A stretch of DNA of 64,000 bases from Diplosphaera chodatii (lineage: Eukaryota; Chlorophyta; Trebouxiophyceae; Prasiolales; Stichococcaceae): positions 1,302,001 through 1,366,000 of the forward strand of contig JAALGY010000061.1 of NCBI GenBank assembly GCA_032358165.1. The letters are read 5' to 3'. A model generated the notes under the pieces. It did no database searches. It saw nothing but the letters and a program-made list of their open reading frames with translations, and was not told the DNA's origin. This document shows positions 49,001 to 59,709 of this stretch, piece by piece. The position numbers were made by a program, and so were the translations under genes. Each line of letters begins with the position of its first letter. Position 1 is the first letter of the stretch.

Positions 49001-50343
49001 ACATGCGGGGCGGCCATATGTGCACACAGTCCGCACTTTCAAGTCGATGCAGTCGTGTGTCGCACTGCACAAAGACAAGAACTCGTGGATCACCACTGCA
49101 AGGCATGCCACGCACCCTGCAGTACGCGAAGGTGCCATCGGCTTCCATGGACTTGCTGGATGAAACTTGAAAGCAGTCCATGAGGCCGGTGCCGACAGGG
49201 CACAGGGCGCCGAAGAGGGTTATGTTCAGGTCGCTGGCGTAGTCGGTGGCCACCGGGTTCGGGGAGACGCTGTCAACATAGACGAATGGCGTGGGGCCGG
49301 CTTCAGCCGTGAGGGCCTTGGACGCCGGGGGCCCCAGGACAGGCGCGGTCTCGTTTGTCAGCATGGCGCATTCAAGCAGGTAGTCGCCTGTGGTGCGGGG
49401 TGCACACAGGGTGTCAAGGCGGCCCTCTTAGCACCAGGCAGTGCCATTAGACTTTGGACCGCAATCAACAACCTGATGGCCGCAGATGACGGTGTGAGGC
49501 ACCTTTGCTGCTTGGTGGTTGTTGCAGCACAGACAGTGCGCCCCCTGATACTAGACCCCAGCATGACATCACGCACTTCAGAAGAGGACTGCGTGCCTGG
49601 TGTGCTGGGGGCGGTGATGTTGATGGCATCGTTCCAGTAGTAGAGGTAGTTGTCGGACGATAGATCTGTGCAGTCCAGAAGCAAAGTGTCAGGCTACAGA
49701 GGAGTGCCCACCCAAGAGGGAAACGAAAATCCTGCGGTGCTGCAACAAATAACCCGCGCTCGCATCGGCAGGCAGCCTCTCACCAAGCGGCAGAGCCGTG
49801 TCGGAGGTGCTGACTGGGGTGGCGCACGTCGTCGAGTTCTCAGCTGGGCAGACCTGCAGCGCGTCAGAGTCCTCCTGACAAGTTCACTCCAAACCATATC
49901 ACGGAGCACAGATGCACGGTGACCACCAGGCCGCACCAGATGTAATGCTGAAGCATCAATGTCCGTCAAGCATCATGAGACGCTGCTGGCCAGCAGCTAC
50001 AGGGCAAGCAGAGCGGCGTGCTGCCCACCTTGCAGTATGCGGTGGGGACAGTTGATTCAATGGAGTAGGATGCGATGCCGTCGAAGCAGGTGTCCGCCTC
50101 GCCGTTGGCCGCCGGGCTGCACAGCGCGGCCGTCAGGTGCGCGCTCAGCGTGCTGTTGTCGCCGAAGGGCACCGGGTTGGGCGTGATGCTGTGGATGTGC
50201 ACGAAGGCCGTGGGCGGGTCGCCCGCGGCGGCTGGCCTCATACACCCGCACAGCACCAGGGCGGTCAGCACCGCTGCCGCTGCCAGCCTGCCCGTCACTG
50301 CGAAGCTGCGCGTACCGCGCGCCGGCAGACATGGCGGCCCCAT
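46036..50343 (-). CDS. Modular secreted protein, array member 5 (carries frame-breaking deletion)
   Basis: Exons: 50029-50343, 49784-49853, 49597-49665, 49116-49387, 48884-48944, 48713-48781, 48332-48495, 47958-48086, 47565-47786 (fused), 47361-47436, 47111-47180, 46874-46935, 46647-46761, 46384-46495, 46036-46147. Start MGPPCLPARGTRSF at 50343 opens a signal peptide; another Met lies 18 codons upstream. Repeats show SITPNPVPFGDNSTL, DTCFDGIASYSIES, NDAINITAPSTPG, DYLLECAMLTNETAP and TYRVECALLTSQS. The C-terminal region ends NWCFSAELRVCSK. In exon 9 the start of one module (RRRLLTPIGCD) is joined directly to the LLECALQADELG module, without the intron and about 40 residues seen in relatives. 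Reading on gives a stop at 47703-47705. All downstream exons remain intact, so either the lesion is recent or it is an assembly error. Confidence 0.72.
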
Positions 50344-51687
50344 GGCTGAGCGCGTCGGGGTGCCGCCGCGCTGTGCTCGCAGGTGTGCTGTTGTCATCTA
50401 TCCTCGTCTGGATGTCCTGCAAGCGGCGCACACGCCGAGGTGTGAGTGCTGCGGATCTGCATGGTTGTGATGGAGCCTGCAGATGTCAGGCAGCAACCTC
50501 GTCTTGGCTCCAAGCCACATGCGCTCATACTCTACGGCTCGTGGCGCAGAATCCGTAATTTTTCAGGTCTGTATACATGGTATGCTGCCTGTTTCGTCAG
50601 GTGCACCTGCCCCCGGACGGTGAGTCAGGTACAATTCTTCATCAAAACTTCTTCATCGCACTTTTGACATCACCGGGATTGACAGCGCTGAGGTTTGCCA
50701 GACGATCGAGAACCACGCAGATGTGTGTTCAGGGATATGCCGCCCTGCTTGCCCTCACTGCAAGGACAGGCAAAGTCAGGCAGCAAGGGGTCACCTGTGC
50801 GCAATGCTCCGGCTGCGATGTCCCGCTGTCGCGTGGCAGGTCAGGTGCAGTGGTTTGAAGCTACGGTGCGTGCATGGATGAAGTGACGCTTGTGTGTGCG
50901 ACAGCGTTGGCCGTGAGGTTCAGTGCCCGTATTCTGCAGTACATGCAGATTGCCATGTGGAGATCCCACCTGCACATCAGCTGGTGCCGTTGTCAGGGGC
51001 TTTGGGAAGAGCATCGTATCACCACGCTGACACCACATGCTCTCGTCATAGACCACCGGGCATCTGCAACCGAACACTGTCCAATGTGCCACAACGAGGC
51101 AGGTTGACTTTGTTTGATCCCGCAGCAGGTCAACCAACGTTGCACTGCCGTTCACGTCATCCGATTGCAGTCTGATGTTGCGCACATCGACCGAACCGAT
51201 CACCGACACATTCAACGTAAATCAGCAAAATTGATGCCAAAATTCATCAGGTACGTGCACCGTGTACGTAGAGTTCGTCAGTCAGCAGAGGTGCCACCGT
51301 CACAGAGAGTCCTGTTTTGACGCCATGGACGTGATGATTCAGATCCAAAACCAGTATGCTTCACAGAAGGTAGGTGGCATGGCACCACTTGCTTGATGTT
51401 CAGCAGTGGCATCCTGGCAAACAATAAGTGCTGCTGAGTGTGTCCACACCACGAACATCTTGACCGTTGCTGAGAAGAAACCAAGGCAGCCCACCCTTCG
51501 ACTCACTGCTGAAAACTATGTTCAGTGCTGACATACAGTTTGAGTTCTGCTGCTTTGCAGTACACCAGCTTCGCTTGCTCATCTCTGCTTTGCTGAGTCA
51601 GTGCAGACTTCTCTGTGCGGAAAGAACCTCTTCTTAAGCAAGCTCTCTGCGGAGCTGCTGCGCCGCGGGATAGGTCCGAGGGCTTCA
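50344..51687. other. Intergenic between array members 5 and 6
   Basis: Contains the upstream blocks of member 5 (proximal 50601-50628, distal from 50926), the latter closely matching 44856-44900. No supported gene. Confidence 0.45.
50601..50628 (-). promoter_or_regulatory. Shared upstream element, member 5
   Basis: The plus strand reads GTGCACCTGCCCCCGGACGG then TGAGTCAG, about 258 bp upstream of the start. It is the clearest copy of the shared element and includes an intact TGAGTCA. Confidence 0.4.
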
Positions 51688-54600
51688 TCATTTGCTGCAG
51701 ACCCTCAGCTCCGCAGTGAAGCACCAGTTGAGGGCGAAGGTGCCGGTGCCGCCGCGCGCGACCGTGCCCGTCACCGCCACAGTTGTGCCGCGCTTGCTCC
51801 TGCAAAATACAAATAAACGTCTTTTGACACTCGCCTTCTTTGGTTCTGCTATGAGCTGCGCAGCAGCAGCCCCCCTCGCTGCCGCACCATGCGCCCGAAC
51901 ACCGCTTCACAGTATTGTGCAGCAGTGGTGGTATGGTAAGGCTGCGACAGTGCAGGCAGACCAGGCTGGCAAAGGTGGTGTCGGTCAGTGAAGGGAGCGT
52001 TATGACAAACGTGTGGTGGCCTCACCACATGCCGCCTACGGGGGCTTCGAAGCTGACGAACAGACGGTCGACGCCATTTTGCCGCTTGATGGTGGAGATG
52101 GGGACGCCGTTGCGGTCGGTCACCGGCAGCAGGCCCCCTGCACTTTGAAACGACGCAGTGCATGAGGGCTGGTGCTGAGGCATGGCAAACTGCTGCTGAG
52201 TGAGCACATGGGATGCCTTGACGATTGCTGGCATGCCTCTGCTGATGCCATTGAGCCAAGTGGGCCACCATTATGGCCAGCAAGCAGGAAGTGGGACAAA
52301 ACAAGCTCACCACCGAGGCGTAGAGACTTCTTGATGATCTTCTTTGCCGTCCAGAACGGCACTGTGTTGCTGCGCACTGGCAGGCCCACGGTGATCCACT
52401 TGTCCCTTGGTGGGATGCACGGCAGCTGCAGGATCGGACAGCAGCTCGTTAGCGAGATAGACTACGTTCTTGTGCTGCAGGTGTCAGACTTCGACTGCAA
52501 CATCAGGAACATGCAAGGGCTACAGGCGTCTGCCACACCTTGTCAGCCACAGCCTTCTTGTCGGACTGCACTGTCAGCGTTGCTGTGATGACAGCGTCAG
52601 CTGCAACACATGACAGATATCAGGCGTCAGCCGTCTTGCACTGCTGCACCCTGTGCTACAGTACACCTGCTTGCATGCCTGGCCAGCTTGTGGACGACGA
52701 TGCAACACAAGAAGCATAGGTGCTAGTCACACAGCCTGCTCGGCCAAGAGCAGGAGCAGCTGGTCGGGCCTCACAGCAGGCGGTGGCAGTGCGGCTGCGT
52801 GCCACGGGCCGTACGCAGCGGATGCGATTGGCGCGAAACTGCCAGGACAGGGTTTGCAGTCAGTCGATGTGTGCTTTGTCTTTTGATGCGACCTAACGTC
52901 AAAGACGGTGCATGACGGCTGCCGACTTGCTGGGTGCCAGATGCTGGAGGCAGTGGTGGCTTTGTTTTGCTGCTGCATTGGCAGCAAGCATTTGCTGACA
53001 TGCTCCGGAGGGCGGGTTCCCCTGGAATGCAGGTCTGTGCTCACCGACACGAAGGGCGAGTCGACAGCCACGCACCGGCGGCAGCCTCCGAGTGCACGGT
53101 ATTGGCCATGGGATCGGCACCTGCACATTGCACACATCATATCGGCCACCCAACAGTTCTCCCATGTATAAGCGAGCAGCATTGATCTGCAGATGTGTGA
53201 AGTTCAATGATTTTCACGTGATTGGACACGTGTGGGCTCACGTGGCAGGTGTGGCAGGCTTGGGTGGAGGCGGTGGCTGCTTGGCAGGCGAAGGTGGCGG
53301 CGCCGGCTTCTTTGCAGGCGATGGTGGCGGTTGCGGCACCTTGACCGGTGGCGGCGGCGGCAACGGCGGAGGGTTTGCCAGCGGCGGTGGCGGCGGGGCG
53401 CCGACACTGAAGGCCAGGGCAGCCGAAGGCCCGAAGGTCTGTCCCGGCTGGCTTGCCGCCATGGCGCACGAAAAGGTGTAGTTGCCTACAGTACGGAGCG
53501 CCCAGGGTGGCCTGATATGCGATTCCAGCGCCAACTAGAGCTACGAATAGTGGGGCCAGCTTCGGCACATCACATCTATTGCAGCAGCAAACAGCACGGG
53601 AGATGGCATGCCAACTAGAAGCGGATCATCAGATACAACTCACACGCGGCACATCCTACCTGGTGCTGGTGGGGGCGGGACGTTGAAGCTCCCTTGATAA
53701 TAGTAGGCCGGGGGAGCTGACCCTGCCGCAACAAAATTCGATACTCATGTGTTGCTGATGTGTGCCAGTGCAATGCCCATCGCAACCTGTGCTGCTCGCA
53801 GATTCAAGTGCACATCATGCTGTTGCACCAATACTACCATTGAGTGGCACAACTGCGTCTATGCCACAGCCGCAGGTTGAGTCGGGGCATATCTGCATGT
53901 TGCAAGAACACGATGTCTGTGGGTCAGCAGCCAGGCCGCAAGGGGCTTAATTGCGGAGTGCACATACATGCACTCCGCAATACATGCAGCGAACTGACAG
54001 GGTATAGCCATGCACAAGTGATGTGCAGTCCACCCTGGCCTGAAAACAACAGGCGGGCAGGTGCAAAACAGCACGGCAGCAGCCTGCCCACCTTGCAGTA
54101 CGCCGTCGGGCTGACCGCCGATATGGAATATGACGCCAGGTTGCCAAAGCACGTGTCCGGATCGTCCCCAGCGGCGGCGCTGCACAGCGCGCCGTCCAGG
54201 TTGATGCTCAGCGGGCCCCCGTAGCCGAAGGGCACGAAGCTGGGTGTGACGCTGCCCACGCGTATGATGGGCGTGCCCTGCTGCTGTAACAAGGTGAAAG
54301 GCACGGCAACCCGGGGCCCCAGGGTGGGCTGGGTCTCCGTCGTCAGCATCGCGCACTCCATGAGATAAGCGCCTACAAGGGGGCAGGCAAGGCAAACGAG
54401 TTTGCAAGCTTTGCTTTGAAGTCGGAACCCGCAAAGCTGAGGGACCGCACTTTGAGACCATGGACCACGCATGCTTTGGTACAGTCAGGCGTACCGATGC
54501 CGTGGGGACTCAATAACTGGCACCAACTACAACACATGACATACTGACGATGCAGTGGCCTCAGGCACCAAGTACCGCCAGTTCATAGGGCAGCGTACCC

Positions 54601-57600
54601 GGCTGGTTTGGAGTTCCAAAGTTGACGGTGCCGTTGAACTGGTACACCCAGTTCGTGCCTGACACTAGTCCTGCGTAGTGTCAGCTGCCAAAGTCAAGTG
54701 CCAAATCAACAGAAGGAGGTGTGTTTTTGATGCAACGAGAGCTGCAGGGCCATGCGCCGCAAGGTCGTTGCGATAGTGAAGGTAGTTGCGACTCACCGAG
54801 CGGCATGTCTGAGTCTCCAGTGCTTACTGGGTTAGCGCAGTACCCGCCTCCCTCAAAGGGACATATCTGCACCGCATGACAGCGCACTTGAATTCAGTGG
54901 TGGTGAAAAGAGCAACAAAAATGCACCTGAGAAGCCAGTCTGGCGACCCCACGCCCACATGTTCTTCTGGTGCCTCAGTCGATCACAGGGCGCAAAACTG
55001 GGGAGCGGATGGATGCCACAGCACAAAGGCAGGCTGCTCACCTGGCAGTACGCAGCCGGGGCGGTTGCGCTGATCGAGTGCGTCGCCAGGTCGTCAAGGC
55101 AGGTGTCCGCGTCGCCCCCAGCACTGCCGCTGCACAGCACCCCCACCACGTCGAGCAGCAGCCGGGCGGGTGCGTAGTCGGAGGGCACAGGGTTGGGCGA
55201 CAGCGACTGAATGCGGAGGATGGCTGTTGGGGGGACTGCTGGCGGCGGCGGGCTCGGCGGCGGGTCGACGGCGTAGGGAATGGTGTCCGGCGGCCCCAGG
55301 GTGGCTCCGGTCTGGTCTGTGCCCATGGCGCACTCCAGCAGGTAGTCGCCTGCAGGGGCGTGGGAGCTCGGATCGGGGCAGGGATCCTGAGCTGGGCTGA
55401 CAAAAACTGCAAGCCAGCCGGGTAGCTTCGTTCCGCTGTCACTCCCGCCCTTCAGTGGGGGCCAAGCGCTGCTGCACCTCTGACAACTACAGCACACACA
55501 AGGTGCCACCCAAGAGGGAGTAGGCTGGTCAACGTTGCAGAAACAGCACACCTGGAGTCAGTATGGGGAAGAGGTCGATGCTGCCGTTCCAGTCGTACAG
55601 CCAGTTCGTGGTTCCCAACGCTGCACAGTCACGAGTCTCATTGTCATGTGGGATAGATGTGCCCCGCATGGATGCCCATTGTGGCCGGTGCTGCAGCGAA
55701 TGACACTCAGACTTGCATGTGTCCATGCCTCTCACCAAGTGCCACAGGTGTGTCGGAGCTGCTGACAGGAGGGGAGCATGCTGGACCCTGCAGTGGGCAC
55801 ACCTGCGCGGCAGAACGCGCTTGCTTCGAGCCACGCCCATGACGCCCCGGACACACACCGCACAAGTATGGGTGGTACCCCCAGGCAGGGGTGCATGTAC
55901 GTCACACTTCTGAGGAGTCACACACGGTCAACCACTCGAGCAGCTGGTGGAAGTAGGCGCGTTGCAGAGGCACGGCAGCGTGCTGCGCACCTTGCAGTAT
56001 GCAGTGGGGTCGACTGCTGGCAGAGAGGATGTTCCGGGGCATGTGGCAGTGGCCCCGAAGCCATCGGTGCTGCACAGCGCGCCCCCCAGGTAGACGCTCA
56101 GCTTGCTGCTGTAGTTGAAGGGCACAGGGCTGGGCGAGATGCCGTTGATGCGGAGGATGGGCGTGGGCACTTCGGAGACTCTGAAGGCAGTTTCGGTCGG
56201 CGGTCCCAGGGTGGTCTGCCCGTCCGCCAACAGTGCGCACTGCAGCAGGTAGTCACCTGGAAGGCACGGCACATACATACACTGAATAACATGAGACAGG
56301 GCTACACACTGTAGCAAGGGAGCGGCAGCTGCAACCCATGCTTACTGCGACAGGCCATCGGCTTTAGGTTTGCAGCGCCTGCCGATCAAGAGGGCCAGGA
56401 CATGCAACTGGCGCCCAGGTAAGGCTGATAGCTCGGCAGGAGGAGCGTACCTGGTGTGTCTGGGGGCACAATTGCAAAGTTGGAGTCGTAGTGATACGTG
56501 AAGCCGGGGCCGTCTGGACCTGTGTAGTCGTAAGCATACATGCACACCATGTCAGTACCACAACCTGCTCACACGTGCTGATCTGCAGCGCTGGCGCGGT
56601 TCATGTTGCAAGTTTGCAACCTGTTTCAGTCTCACCTAGAAGTTGCACGCTTACATCGTTGCCCGTATCAAGTGGAACAATACATCCTGTTGATGGGCAC
56701 ACCTGTGCTCAAGCATGAAAACACATGTTCCCATCATGGTTGCCACTTGCAGGGCGGTCACATGGCAAATCGATAATGCACACCAAGCAACGATGCTATG
56801 CAGCCAACTGCGGGGGCGCATGCTCGAACAGCAGAGACGAACAGCGATAGCATGGCATGCTGCACACCTTGCAGAATGCAGACGGTGGGGCCAGGTAAAC
56901 GCTGTATGTCGCCCGGTTGTCGAAGCAGGTCTGTTTGTCATTGGCGCCAGCGCCCTCGCACAGCACGCCATTGAGCTCGACCACCAGTGGATTGGCCCCA
57001 AAGCTGAATGGCACGGGGTTGGGCGTGATGGCTATGATCTCGACGAAGGCTGTGGGCGGCGGTGGCGGCGGCGGCGCAACTGGTGGCGGCGGGGCGGGGG
57101 GCGGCTCGGTGATTGTGAAGGCCAGTGCCTTCCGGGCGCCCAGCGTCGGCGCAGTCGCCGGCGTGAGCATGGCACATTCGTACAGGTAATCGCCTGCAAG
57201 GTGGCGGTTGGTGCGTCGTTCGTGTGGGAGTCTGGCAATCAGCAGGCCAAGCCTGAAGGCCAGCAGCCCCGTCGATGCTCTGGGCGCTGCTGTGGTTGGA
57301 GGGGTGTCCTCTGATGCATCCCCGTCGTCAGCCACAGCAGGCCCAACATAGCAACCCTTAGCAAGAGCACCAGAGGGGGGGCATCTTGCTGCAGAGGCGA
57401 CATACCTGGCGTGGTCGGGGTTTGGATGTTGAGGCTGTTATTGTACGTGTAAAGCCACTGTGTGGCTGTCGGCTCTGCATCAACATGGCTCAAGCCGTCA
57501 AGCTGATGAAGCAGTGCGCTCATCTCAACCGGACCATATGCAGCATCTGCAACTCCACGCACTCAGCAGGCGCAGGTTGGGGTGTGCAGCCTGCTATGAG

Positions 57601-58057
57601 CTCCTGGCGCCTCACCAAGGTAGCCAAACTCATTTGCTGTGCTGACTGGCGTGGCGCACAGCTCTGAAATGTCATATGGGCAGACCTGCAAAACATGACA
57701 CCATGCCTGGCAACCTCACATCACGGCTGCATGCACAAGTGGCATCACTGTGGGAGACATGTAATGAGCGCGGCCGCGTTTTATGTCATGAACACACGCT
57801 GTTGCTCGCCGAGGCTGGTTACGACACAGCTGGTGAGGGACAGCAGCATGCATGTGCGTGCTGCGCACCTGGCAGTACGCACGCGGCCCGTCTGCACCAG
57901 AGCCCACTTCCATGGAGTAGGTCGCCAGCTGCCCGAAGCACAGATCCTCGTCACCCTCGGCGGCGGCGCTGCACAGAAAGCCGTCCATGTCGATGATCAT
58001 CGTGCTGGGCGCGTAGTCGGTGGGGAAGAGCAGGACGGTGTGTAGGCGGAGATGGGC

Positions 58058-58088
<31 letters not shown>

Positions 58089-58203
58089 TCTCGGCCGCTG
58101 CGGCGACCAGCGCACTGCCGGCAAGTACCAGCAGCAGCAGCACCGCTGCACGTGCCCCCCTGCCCGCTGCCGCGGTGCTACCGGGCTGCCGCTGTGGCCC
58201 CAT
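51688..58203 (-). CDS. Modular secreted protein, array member 6 (five tandem cassettes; frame break in exon 1)
   Basis: Twenty-two exons: 57869-58203, 57616-57685, 57406-57474, 56868-57193, 56636-56702, 56451-56519, 55991-56256, 55736-55802, 55552-55620, 55042-55349, 54797-54866, 54599-54670, 54092-54372, 53838-53892, 53660-53722, 53242-53485, 53045-53120, 52775-52838, 52539-52600, 52311-52425, 52026-52137, 51688-51799 (about 990 aa). The signal peptide (MGPQRQPGSTAAAG, then VLLLLVLAGSALVAAAA) and the following TAHLRLHTVLLFPTDYAPS are in different frames; the shift lies in the GCC tract at 58056-58095. Every later junction is in phase. Five successive cassettes carry VCP or ICP, a xxPxxPG turn, and DYLLECAM-like segments, then the conserved C-terminal region ending NWCFTAELRVCSK. 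The clearest view of the family's modular plan; function unknown. Confidence 0.78.
53242..57685 (-). repeat. Five tandem three-exon repeat cassettes in member 6
   Basis: Exons 2-4, 5-7, 8-10, 11-13 and 14-16 form five cassettes of sizes 70/69/326, 67/69/266, 67/69/308, 70/72/281 and 55/63/244. The first four sum to multiples of three; the fifth ends in phase 2 to join the C-terminal region. Phases run 0-1, 1-1, 1-0. Each cassette encodes a beta-rich repeat of about 130-155 residues, usually with six cysteines. Confidence 0.85.
53950..53981. repeat. Perfect 13-bp inverted repeat in member 6 intron
   Basis: Arms ATTGCGGAGTGCA and TGCACTCCGCAAT with a 6-base loop, inside the intron between exons 13 and 14. 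Confidence 0.8.
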
Positions 58204-59709
58204 GCGGCAGCTGCCTGGCGAGCGAGTCTGGGGCTGGTGGCCTCTTGTCGCGGTGAGCGCTCAATTGGCAGCCTGCGTGAAAGGTGATCATGAGTCTCGC
58301 AGCTAGCTTCAAGGCATGTCAAACTTGCTGCGCTGCCTGTGAAAAGTACAGCGCATGCATGGTGCATCAAGTTGCATCAAGCATGTGGCCACTGGATTGC
58401 GTTGCCTACCATGGTTTCCTCGCAGAATAATCCTCTCAGGAGTTGATGTGTGTCGTTGTCGCATGCGTCGTTGCACGTTAAAGAAAGTGCACCTGCCCAC
58501 GGACAACGAGTCAGATGCAGGTACTTCCGAGACAGTCTGCGCGGCGACAGGAGCTACTGCTACCCCTGCATTACTTGCCACTGTCGAAATGGGTGTCCTG
58601 CATGCAGGCGTGCCGAAAACGGTCTGTGCTTTCCGCTTGCTCGAGCAATGAGCAGTCGCTGATGACCTGTTGGTCTGGCTCCAGCACGTACGTCGCGCAG
58701 CAGCGCCAGCTGTGTGGGAGGTGGAAGGAAGGTGGATGAGTCTGGCAGGAAGCTTGCAGACCTACGTGTCAGCTCCCGCGATCAATGTGCGATGTTGTGG
58801 AGTCAGACTGCGGTACAACCCGTATATACACAGTACTACTAGCAGATCTCCAGGTGCAAGAGTACTGGTGGCTCTCCGTGCCTTCCAACTTCCACAGCGA
58901 TGAGGCTACAGCTCTATCAAGCAGCGTTATGAGCTCGCGCTCAACACACGCTCGGCGAAGCCACTCGAGGTTGGTCTGATAAACTGAAAGCAGAGGCGCA
59001 GATCTTCCAGAACTGACGCATGTCACCTAAGCTCAGTCGGCTCGCTCATAGTGTTGTCCACACGAGGACTATGTTTCATTGTATGTAGATCACCAGGGCA
59101 CCCCAAGCCAGCTACCATCGCTGCACTGCTACTGAGTGACTTCGTTCCCCAGCTTTCGGTGCCACTTGAACAAAAGGTGCTTTATCTGCTGGCTGCTGGC
59201 ACGCACTGAATCAGACAAAAACGACCAACGAAGTTTGCTGGATTGCTGCTCTGAAAAGTGGCACGTAGAGATTATCAATCAAGCTGATTGATCAATGCCG
59301 CAGAGTGCAGATGTGACGCCCACTTACGCAACGGAAACCAAGCCCTGTAATAATGTCCTTCCTGAATGCAGGAGACCTGAGTGCCGATGCGAGCTCTGAG
59401 TATCTGAATGCTGAGTCCTGAGTAAAGTTGAACCAGTGCGGTTGATTGCTGCGCGAGCAATCACGAAGAGGCCGCCAATGCAAACATGAGGACCGAACCC
59501 CAGAAGCGAGGACAGATCGCCCCCTCGCTTCTGATGCTGGTCACCATGTTCGTTGCTGTAAACACTCACGATTTGGCTGCTTTATACCAGCGACCCTCGT
59601 CCATGTCTTATCTGATGGGCTAATGCTGCTGCCCGCTTCTCTTCGTGTCTTCCGCTTTCATGTCGATGAAGCATCTGCGATGCTTGCTCTGCCACCAAAC
59701 TGAAGGCCC
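58204..59709. other. Intergenic between array members 6 and 7
   Basis: Contains the proximal block 58487-58514 and a more diverged distal block (CCCGTATATACACAGTACTA from 58819). No supported gene. Confidence 0.45.
58487..58514 (-). promoter_or_regulatory. Shared upstream element, member 6
   Basis: The plus strand reads GTGCACCTGCCCACGGAC then AACGAGTCAG, about 284 bp upstream of the start. The bZIP-like core is degenerate (CGAGTCA). Confidence 0.35.
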
